Below the pieces are notes generated by a model. It saw only the letters and a program-made list of their open reading frames with translations, did no database searches and was not told the DNA's origin. Made by a program: the position numbers and the translations under genes. A stretch of 64,000 nucleotides of DNA. Source: Sporosarcina cyprini (GTDB lineage Bacteria > Bacillota > Bacilli > Bacillales_A > Planococcaceae). Below are positions 57,302-64,000 of the stretch, piece after piece (positions within the stretch are counted from its first letter, which is position 1; each line of letters starts with the position of its first letter). Location of the stretch: NCBI RefSeq assembly GCF_022048975.1, contig NZ_JAKMHX010000006.1, forward strand, positions 1-64,000. Direction: 5' to 3'.

Positions 57302-58666
57302 ATGGGATCGTCTTCGGAAAAACAGCAGCCGCCTGAGCTGCTGCTACAACTGGCACAACAGCTTTCCCCAACCAAGGATATTGTACAAACCACTTTGCAT
57401 GTGGATGGGATGGCCGCTCATCTGCTCTATTTAAAGAGTGCTGTAGATAGTATTGTGCTGCAGAAAACAATTATTCAACCTTTTTTCCAAGTTACTTCTT
57501 TAGACGATTATGCGAGTTACCTAAATTCCGACCCCAATCAAACAGAAATGGCCGATGAGCAAACTGTTCTCGTCGATTTGACAAAAGGGAATGTCCTCGT
57601 TGCGGTCGAGCACCGTTTCTTCCTGCTCGAAGTTCGGAAAGTCGGTTTCAATGAAGTGCAACAAATCACATTGGAGCCGACCATCCACGGAGCACAATTA
57701 GGCCTTAGCGAAAGTCTGGAAACAAGTCTCAATGTTATCAGGCAACGATACCACAAGCCTTCTCTCATTTTTGACACCATGCAGTTAAAAGACCAATCTA
57801 ATCGTTCGATCGCGCTTGTATACGATAAAATTACAGTGAATCCACGAGCTCTCCAATTAATAAAGAAAAGGCTGGACAATTTAGATTTCCCTCTTATTTT
57901 ATCTTCCGGCGATTTGCAATTATATTTGAACGGAACTAAAAAATCATTGTTTCCCGCTTGTCTGTTGACAGAGCGCCCCGATCGGCTTGTCTATAATATT
58001 TCTGCGGGAAAAATCATTATCATTGTAGATGGCAGCCCTCATGCCGTCATCGCGCCTGTCGTTTTTTTCGACTTCATGGTCTCCATGGAGGATTTATATC
58101 ACGGCTACTGGATTTCCATCCTGACCATCATTCTCCGGTATGCCGGATTATTAGCTTGTGTCATACTGCCGGCACTCTATGTAGGTATCACTTCATATAC
58201 TCCAGATGTATTTCGGACGGAACTCGCCTTGACAGTGGCGGCCAGCCGGATCGGTGTTCCATATCCCTCTTTTATGGAAGTTTTTTTCATGCTGTTATTT
58301 ATTGAATTCCTGACAGAAGCGAGTATCCGCCTCCCAAGCCCTATTAGTGCGACGGCAACGACAGTCGGCGGATTAATTCTCGGTACAGCTGCGGTTGAAG
58401 CGGCCTTAACATCTAACATTATGATTATCGTCGTATCACTTGTTGCCGTTTCTACCTTTGTCATACCGATCAATGAACTTGGTTTCGCAGTAAGAGGACT
58501 GCGCTTCATCCTGCTGATCTACACTACGTTCTTCGGGCTTGCTGGACTTGCCATCGGATTGCTTGGAATCGTGCTATTCTTAGCCAACAAAGAAAGTTTC
58601 GGCGAGTCCTATTTAAAATTCGGCTGGAGGAAGAGGAAAAAAGAATTCAGGACGGGTGAAGGATGA
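57302..58666 (+). CDS. Spore germination protein, GerA (A-subunit) family
   Basis: A 454-residue GerAA/GerBA/GerKA-type subunit. It has a hydrophilic N-terminal region, about six membrane segments in the C-terminal half and the family block RLPSPISATATTVGGLILG. It forms part of a germinant receptor in the inner membrane of the spore. The gerB start overlaps its stop by four bases. It should be transcribed in the forespore. Confidence 0.92.
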   Translation: MGSSSEKQQPPELLLQLAQQLSPTKDIVQTTLHVDGMAAHLLYLKSAVDSIVLQKTIIQPFFQVTSLDDYASYLNSDPNQTEMADEQTVLVDLTKGNVLVAVEHRFFLLEVRKVGFNEVQQITLEPTIHGAQLGLSESLETSLNVIRQRYHKPSLIFDTMQLKDQSNRSIALVYDKITVNPRALQLIKKRLDNLDFPLILSSGDLQLYLNGTKKSLFPACLLTERPDRLVYNISAGKIIIIVDGSPHAVIAPVVFFDFMVSMEDLYHGYWISILTIILRYAGLLACVILPALYVGITSYTPDVFRTELALTVAASRIGVPYPSFMEVFFMLLFIEFLTEASIRLPSPISATATTVGGLILGTAAVEAALTSNIMIIVVSLVAVSTFVIPINELGFAVRGLRFILLIYTTFFGLAGLAIGLLGIVLFLANKESFGESYLKFGWRKRKKEFRTGEG

Positions 58667-59784
58667 ATCGATTTCTCTATTATCTTATCCTGTTGAATAT
58701 GGTTGTGAATATCGTCGTGGAAGTGCCTAAAATTTTGATCGATCACAGCCATCGGGGTGCCATTACATCCATGCTTCTTGCCCTCGTCATTGGTGTGTCG
58801 TTCAACTGGATCGTTATTAAGCTGTTTAAAGAACATCCCGGGCGCAGCTTACCGGAGCTTCTCCATGACTATGTGCCGAGCTGGATTAGCAAACCAATCC
58901 TCCTCTACTTCGCGTTCACTTGGTTTTTTGCCGGGTTTCTATCCATTGCCGCCTTCACCTTTCTACTAAAACGGTTTTTAACACCTGAAATGTCTACGTA
59001 TATCATCATTTCGACTTTTGTTTTTCTTATTTCGTATGGCATCTTGATGAAGACCCAGAGCCTGTTGAATTCAGTTGAATTAATACTCGTCTTAAATTTA
59101 CCAATTGTCATCTTCCTGATCTCAAAAGTTTATAGTGATCGCTCTATGGAGTGGGACTATGTGAAGGTTGCCCTGACGTATTCAAATAACCCGCCCGACT
59201 ATTCGGCTGTGACGGCAGCGATATATCCGCTGCTCGGCATTGTGAATATTATTATTTTCAACCGTCACATATTAGAAAAAGTAGATATGAGAATGAAGCA
59301 ATTTTTCATTATTCTTTTGGCTGGAGCCGCAACATTATTCACGTCCTATTTTATACCTCTCGGTTATATCGGTTTCGGCGTATCTGAAAATGTTCAATAT
59401 CCCTGGATTCTGACAAGTGATTCCATTCGGTTGAAGTATGGTTTGATTGAACGGTTTATCTTCATTTTCCTTCTCATTTTCCTATCGCTGAGCTTTTTGA
59501 ATACGACAATCCATTGGCATGTCGCACAGAAGTTGTTGGATTCTTTTCATCGGACGAAAAAATTGATCATCAATGAGAAGGACTACAACCCATATGTTTG
59601 GATAGTTGTTTTCTGGGTGATCACCTTCATTGGGATCGGCCGCATGACAGAGTATCAGCTGTTCCTGTACGGAAAGTATTTCTTTAATCAGCAGCCTCTC
59701 TTTGCAGTGGTGTTGATTGGTTCTCTCATGCTAATCAAACGAGGTGCTAAGAAAAAATGGAAGCAGCCAGCCGAATCAAACTAG
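58663..59784 (+). CDS. Spore germination protein, GerB (permease-like) family
   Basis: A 373-residue protein with about ten membrane segments, of the amino-acid-permease-like GerAB/GerBB family, which binds the germinant. The gerC start lies 28 bases before its stop. Confidence 0.9.
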   Translation: MNRFLYYLILLNMVVNIVVEVPKILIDHSHRGAITSMLLALVIGVSFNWIVIKLFKEHPGRSLPELLHDYVPSWISKPILLYFAFTWFFAGFLSIAAFTFLLKRFLTPEMSTYIIISTFVFLISYGILMKTQSLLNSVELILVLNLPIVIFLISKVYSDRSMEWDYVKVALTYSNNPPDYSAVTAAIYPLLGIVNIIIFNRHILEKVDMRMKQFFIILLAGAATLFTSYFIPLGYIGFGVSENVQYPWILTSDSIRLKYGLIERFIFIFLLIFLSLSFLNTTIHWHVAQKLLDSFHRTKKLIINEKDYNPYVWIVVFWVITFIGIGRMTEYQLFLYGKYFFNQQPLFAVVLIGSLMLIKRGAKKKWKQPAESN

Positions 59785-60875
59785 TAGTCTTATCCATACT
59801 TCTGCTATGCAGTTCAATTTTATCCGCCTGCGCCTTCAAGGACATTGACCGGCGGCTATTTGTATCGGTAATTGGCATCGACCCAGCTGAGAAAATCGAA
59901 AACGGATTCAAAGTGACGTTGAAAATCGCTATTCCATTCGGTGCCATTAAACAATCCTCTCGGCCGACTTTCGCCTATTTGTCCGAAGAAGGAGAGACAG
60001 TCGGAGAAGCGATTCGGATGCTGGAAACTCATGTAGATAAAGTTTTGGAATTAGGGCATATGAAAACCATCGTCATCAACGAGGAATTGCTGAAGGATGA
60101 TCTGGAGGAATTTATGAACTTCTTCGTCCGCCGTGGAGATGTCCAAATGATCGCCTATGTCACGGCAGCCAGGCCCTCTGCGGAAACGATATTAAAGGTG
60201 GAACCAAACACCGAGGCTCCCGCCTCCATCTCATTCTTCAACTTTTTTGGAGAAACAGGAACCGAAAGCCCCTTCATTGTGACGACGTATCTATTCGAAT
60301 TCAGGCGTGACTATTTTGCGAAAGGGATTGATCCTGTCCTTCCGATCATGGAGACGAATAAGGATCATACTGAGCTGATTGTAAACAAATCCCTTGTGAT
60401 CGGGAAGAAGGGAAAAACGCTGGAGCTTGATTCAATCATGACGAAATACTACAACTCACTCGTTCACAAGGCGTCCGGTTTCTCGTATAAGATTCAGCAG
60501 GATGGGTTGCATTTATTATTAAATCTCGATGTTGTGAAAATGCATTATAAAATTCTTTCAGAAGGAGAACGACCCTCCAAGATTGTCATGCACATTATGA
60601 AAAGCGGGGTAGTCGGAGAATCCAACAAGCCTTTATCACCTAAAAAGCTGTCGGAATATGACAAGCTTGCAGAGGATGCCATGACAAAGAAGGTACGCCA
60701 TTTGTTGCTTTACTTGCAAGAAGAGAACTTGGATCCCTTTGGCTTTGGGTTGCGTTACCGGGCATCGAAGCTACATTCAGCAGATCCATACAAAGCTTGG
60801 GAGGAAGCCTATCCCGAAATTGACTTTGATATCATTATGAAAGTGGAATTAAAGAGTACAGGTGTTACAGAATAA
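59757..60875 (+). CDS. Spore germination lipoprotein, Ger(x)C family
   Basis: A 372-residue lipoprotein: lipobox SSILSAC (Cys25), then FKDIDRRLFVSVIGIDPAEK and the GerAC C-terminal beta domain. It is the third part of the receptor and anchors at the outer face of the spore inner membrane. The ligand of this receptor is unknown. Confidence 0.9.
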   Translation: MEAASRIKLVVLSILLLCSSILSACAFKDIDRRLFVSVIGIDPAEKIENGFKVTLKIAIPFGAIKQSSRPTFAYLSEEGETVGEAIRMLETHVDKVLELGHMKTIVINEELLKDDLEEFMNFFVRRGDVQMIAYVTAARPSAETILKVEPNTEAPASISFFNFFGETGTESPFIVTTYLFEFRRDYFAKGIDPVLPIMETNKDHTELIVNKSLVIGKKGKTLELDSIMTKYYNSLVHKASGFSYKIQQDGLHLLLNLDVVKMHYKILSEGERPSKIVMHIMKSGVVGESNKPLSPKKLSEYDKLAEDAMTKKVRHLLLYLQEENLDPFGFGLRYRASKLHSADPYKAWEEAYPEIDFDIIMKVELKSTGVTE

Positions 60876-60876
60876 C

Positions 60877-60921
60877 AAACAGGAGAGGAAATCAATCCTA
60901 CTGATTTCCCCTCCTGTTTTA
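60877..60921. terminator. Bidirectional terminator between ger and purD
   Basis: AAACAGGAGAGGAAATCA and TGATTTCCCCTCCTGTTTT form a long stem with one or two bulges. Confidence 0.85.
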
Positions 60922-60926
60922 GTTGT

Positions 60927-62198
60927 TTATTTATTATCAGGCAGGATCGTACGCCAGCCGATGTCTGTCCGATAGAAAAAGCCATTCCATTCGTGCTCTG
61001 CTAATGTCTTGTATACTTCTTCCTGAGCTTCCTTCAGTGTATCCGCTTTGGCGGCAATCAACAGCACCCGGCCGCCACTGCCGACAAAGTGATTCCCAGC
61101 AAGCTTAGTGCCCGCGTGAAAGACGACTGCCCCATCCTTTTCTATTTTCACAAGATCCGGCAAATGGGCTCCTTGCTGAACATCTCCCGGATAACCATCC
61201 GAGGCGACGACCACGCCAAGCATCGATTGCTCGTTCCATTTCAACTCATACTCTTCCTCTGCCATCAGCGCAGTCATAAATTCACCGAAATCCGAATCCA
61301 TACGAGGAAGGACGATTTGCGTTTCCGGATCTCCGAAACGTGCGTTAAATTCAATTACCTTAGGCCCTTCCTTGGTCAAAATTAACCCAGCATAGAGGAT
61401 GCCAGTAAAAGGCTTCCTTTCCTGTGCCATCGCTTCGACCGTCGGAATGACTACTTGATCATAGGCCGTTTCAATTACGTCGGGGCTTATCTGAGGAACA
61501 GGGGAATACGCACCCATCCCGCCAGTATTCGGCCCTTTATCGCCGTCAAACGCACGCTTATGATCTTGCGCAATCGGCATGGGATAGATCTTGCCGGCAT
61601 GGACAAACGACATGAAGGAAAACTCTTCCCCTTCCAAAAATTCCTCAATGACAATCCGTGAAGAGGAGTCACCGAATTTTTGATTGCCAATCATATCGTC
61701 CACCGCCTCGAACGCTTCCTCTAGCGTCATCGCTACGACGACACCTTTTCCTGCCGCTAACCCATCCGCTTTAATAACAATCGGAGCTCCTTGCTCGTGG
61801 ATGAAAGCTTTTGCCTCATCCGCATCAGTGAATGTACCGTAGGAAGCGGTCGGAATGCCATATTGTTTCATCAGTTCCTTGGCAAAGGACTTGCTGCCTT
61901 CCAACTGGGCTGCTGCTTGTGTCGGCCCGAAAATGGACAGTCCTCTTTCCAAGAAGTAATCCACAATACCTTCTGCGAGAGGCTGCTCAGGCCCCACGAA
62001 GGTCAGATCGATCTGGTTGTCCCGTGCAAAGTCCGCAAGACGATCAAACTCAAGAACACCAATTGGAACACATGTCACTTCCTGCTTCATGCCATCATTG
62101 CCTGGGGCGACAAACACCGCAGAGACAGAAGGAGAACTGGCAAACTGCCGGGCAATGGCGTGTTCACGCCCCCCGCTCCCGATCACAAGTACTTTCAT
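60927..62198 (-). CDS. purD: Phosphoribosylamine-glycine ligase
   Basis: A 423-residue ATP-grasp enzyme that makes GAR in purine synthesis. It has the N-terminal MKVLVIGSGGREHAIA, PIVIKADGLAAGKGV, GMGAYSPVP and FNARFGDPETQ. The start is ATG at 62198, seven bases after AAGGAGG; the frame stays open 30 codons further. It follows purH by 13 bases. Confidence 0.96.
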   Translation of the reverse strand: MKVLVIGSGGREHAIARQFASSPSVSAVFVAPGNDGMKQEVTCVPIGVLEFDRLADFARDNQIDLTFVGPEQPLAEGIVDYFLERGLSIFGPTQAAAQLEGSKSFAKELMKQYGIPTASYGTFTDADEAKAFIHEQGAPIVIKADGLAAGKGVVVAMTLEEAFEAVDDMIGNQKFGDSSSRIVIEEFLEGEEFSFMSFVHAGKIYPMPIAQDHKRAFDGDKGPNTGGMGAYSPVPQISPDVIETAYDQVVIPTVEAMAQERKPFTGILYAGLILTKEGPKVIEFNARFGDPETQIVLPRMDSDFGEFMTALMAEEEYELKWNEQSMLGVVVASDGYPGDVQQGAHLPDLVKIEKDGAVVFHAGTKLAGNHFVGSGGRVLLIAAKADTLKEAQEEVYKTLAEHEWNGFFYRTDIGWRTILPDNK

Positions 62199-62211
62199 TC
62201 TCGTATCCTCC

Positions 62212-63747
62212 TTAATGTTTGAAATGACGAATGCCTGTGAACACCATGGCGATTCCGTATTCATTCGCTTTACGGATGGAGTCTTCATCTTTTACCGATC
62301 CGCCCGGCTGAATAATTGCGGTGATTCCGGCCTTGGCAGCTGCTTCGACTGTATCGTCCATTGGGAAAAACGCATCCGAGGCGAGTGCAGCACCCTTTGC
62401 AAGCTCGCCTGCTTGGGACAACGCGATCTGCGCAGCACCGACTCGATTCATCTGGCCTGCTCCGACGCCAAGAGTTCTGTCGGGATCAGCAATGACAATC
62501 GCATTGGATTTCACATGTTTCACAACCGCCCAGCCCATTCGCATAGCTGTCCATTCCGCTTCCGTCGGTTCCCGATCTGTCGCAACCCGGATATCTGCAT
62601 CGTCAAAGCCGAGTGCATCCGGTTCCTGCATGAGCAAGCCGCCTTCGACAGAGACTGTATTCCAAACGTCTTTTTTTGCTTGGTCAAATGGAATCGTCAA
62701 TAGGCGTACATTCTTCTTTTTCGTCAGCGTAGTGATCGCCTCATTCGTAAACGAAGGAGCGATGATAATTTCGAGAAAAATTCCAGCTAGCTGCGTCGCT
62801 GTCTCTTCATCCACTTCACGATTCAGCGCCACAATGCCCCCAAAGATGGAAACGGGATCTGCTTCGTAAGCTTTCGTGAACGCTGTGGCGATTGAATCGC
62901 CAGTGCCGACTCCACATGGATTCATATGCTTTACAGCAACTGCCGCCGGACGATTGAATTCCTTCACAATCTGAATGGCTGCGTTGGCATCTTGGATATT
63001 GTTATAGGAAAGCTCTTTACCATGCAATTGAGTGGCGTTGGCAATTGAAAAATCGGAACCGAGCGGACGGCTGTAAAAAGCTGCTTTCTGATGTGGGTTT
63101 TCCCCGTATCGGAGCGGCTGTTTTAATTCGTATGTATATGTCACCTGTTCCGGGAATTCTTCTCCAGCAAGTTCCGTTAAGTAACCTGAAATTAGCGCGT
63201 CGTACGCTGCGGTATGACGGAATACTTTTGCAGCAAGACGTCTTCTTGTTTCTTGTGTCGTTTCTCCCTTTGCCTGCAATTCTGAGAGAACTGCTTCATA
63301 ATCTGCCGCATCCACTATAACCGTCACAAAAGCATGGTTTTTTGCGGAAGCCCGCAGCATTGCCGGACCACCGATATCGATGTTTTCAATCGCTTCTTCA
63401 ACTGTCACTCCAGGTTTTAAAATCGTCTCTTTGAAAGGATAGAGATTCACACAGACAATATCGATCGGCTGAATGCCATGCTCCTCCATTTGAGCTACAT
63501 GGCCCGAATCGTCCCGTTTCGCAAGGAGGCCTCCATGGATCATCGGGTTCAGCGTCTTTACGCGTCCTTCCATGATTTCCGGAAACCCGGTCACTTCATC
63601 GACGGCTGTCACGGCTACACCGTTCTCTTTCAAATGCTTCATCGTACCGCCAGTCGATAAGATTTCATATCCCAATGCTTCTAAGGATTGAGCAAACTCC
63701 AGAATCCCACTTTTATCCGAAACGCTTAGCAATGCGCGTTTTTTCAC
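62212..63747 (-). CDS. purH: Bifunctional AICAR formyltransferase/IMP cyclohydrolase
   Basis: A 511-residue enzyme: an MGS-like IMP cyclohydrolase domain ([20 protein letters not shown]) and an AICARFT domain ([22 protein letters not shown]). The start is GTG at 63747, six bases after GGAGGGG. It catalyses the last two steps to IMP. Confidence 0.97.
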   Translation of the reverse strand: MKKRALLSVSDKSGILEFAQSLEALGYEILSTGGTMKHLKENGVAVTAVDEVTGFPEIMEGRVKTLNPMIHGGLLAKRDDSGHVAQMEEHGIQPIDIVCVNLYPFKETILKPGVTVEEAIENIDIGGPAMLRASAKNHAFVTVIVDAADYEAVLSELQAKGETTQETRRRLAAKVFRHTAAYDALISGYLTELAGEEFPEQVTYTYELKQPLRYGENPHQKAAFYSRPLGSDFSIANATQLHGKELSYNNIQDANAAIQIVKEFNRPAAVAVKHMNPCGVGTGDSIATAFTKAYEADPVSIFGGIVALNREVDEETATQLAGIFLEIIIAPSFTNEAITTLTKKKNVRLLTIPFDQAKKDVWNTVSVEGGLLMQEPDALGFDDADIRVATDREPTEAEWTAMRMGWAVVKHVKSNAIVIADPDRTLGVGAGQMNRVGAAQIALSQAGELAKGAALASDAFFPMDDTVEAAAKAGITAIIQPGGSVKDEDSIRKANEYGIAMVFTGIRHFKH

Positions 63748-63771
63748 GAACTTCCCCTCCGTTTATAAAAT

Positions 63772-63795
63772 AAAACCGGTGTGACACCGGTTTTT
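63772..63795 (-). terminator. Hairpin between purN and purH
   Basis: AAAACCGGTGT and ACACCGGTTTT form a perfect stem, followed on the minus strand by ATTTTATAA. Its position inside the pur operon suggests partial termination or mRNA processing. Confidence 0.55.
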
Positions 63796-63811
63796 CTTTT
63801 CGTTAATCCAA

Positions 63812-64000
63812 TCAATTCACTGCTTGCTGCCCTTCCCGCAGGAGAAGTTGTTGCAACACAGTTTTATATAATTCGTGTTCCACTGCATGAATCGCGAGGG
63901 CTGTCTGTTCTTTATCCCCTTCCACGACATCGACGGCCTGCTGGGCAAGGATCGGCCCGGTATCCATTCCTTCATCCACCAAATGAACAGTGACGCCTGT
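63812..64000 (-). CDS. purN: Phosphoribosylglycinamide formyltransferase, 3' end
   Basis: The last 62 residues run off the window edge: TGVTVHLVDEGMDTGPILAQ, then a helix ending QLLLREGQQAVN and TGA at 63812-63814. The HLVDEGMDTGPIL segment is the conserved C-terminal part of PurN, which formylates GAR. Confidence 0.9.
   Translation of the reverse strand, partial: TGVTVHLVDEGMDTGPILAQQAVDVVEGDKEQTALAIHAVEHELYKTVLQQLLLREGQQAVN

Overview
The window looks like the chromosome of a low-GC, endospore-forming member of the Planococcaceae (Sporosarcina or a close relative). Three things point there. The right half follows the conserved Bacillales gene order purN-purH-purD ... yerA-yerB-yerC-pcrB-pcrA-ligA-camS-gatCAB-dgkB ... 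rlmD. There is a gerA-type spore-germinant receptor operon. Ribosome binding sites are strong (AGGAGG-like), and TTG/GTG starts are common. No rRNA, tRNA, CRISPR array, transposase or integrase was recognised.

Layout. 1-7.9 kb is accessory DNA on the minus strand. It holds a broken peptidase E gene, then a three-gene operon that encodes a TM2/TerB-like membrane protein, a BrxD-like ATPase and a BrxHI/Lhr-like helicase. Upstream of that operon is an overlapping MazG-like NTP pyrophosphohydrolase and HNH endonuclease pair. 8-14 kb holds an acyltransferase and an SGNH hydrolase (convergent), two tandem amidohydrolases and an ankyrin lipoprotein. 14.2-19.4 kb is a ketone-body/acetoacetate module (3-hydroxybutyrate dehydrogenase, GntP permease, CoA-transferase A and B). 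It is preceded by a PAS-AAA+-Fis regulator that lacks the GAFTGA loop, three identical inverted repeats and a cre-like site. 19.5-26.9 kb carries a VOC protein divergent from a TetR regulator with a probable leaderless start, a YesMN-type two-component pair, an extracytoplasmic methionine-sulfoxide repair operon (ccdA-tlpA-msrAB), yueI and a small membrane protein.

27.1-35.7 kb is an AT-rich island bracketed by diverged direct repeats about 250-300 bp long. It contains a KAP-like NTPase, a decayed HTH gene with several lesions, an Nmad3-like protein next to an unrecognised 370-residue protein, and an AbiG-type abortive-infection pair. 35.7-40.7 kb holds rlmD, then a 20-bp tandem-repeat array of about 27 clear units that carries no convincing gene, and a cytochrome bd oxidase operon with a CydS-like 49-residue gene and a 30-residue ORF that had to be read directly from the sequence. 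41-64 kb is mostly core: nudix, dgkB, a thioredoxin-like protein, gatCAB, camS, ligA, pcrA, pcrB, yerC, yerB, yerA, a methyltransferase, gerABC, purD, purH and the 3' end of purN.

The strongest candidates for undescribed biology are the TM2-TerB/BrxD/BrxHI operon with its MazG-HNH neighbour, the repeat-flanked island and its unknown gene beside Nmad3, the 20-bp array between rlmD and the cyd operon, and the GAFTGA-less regulator with its three operators.
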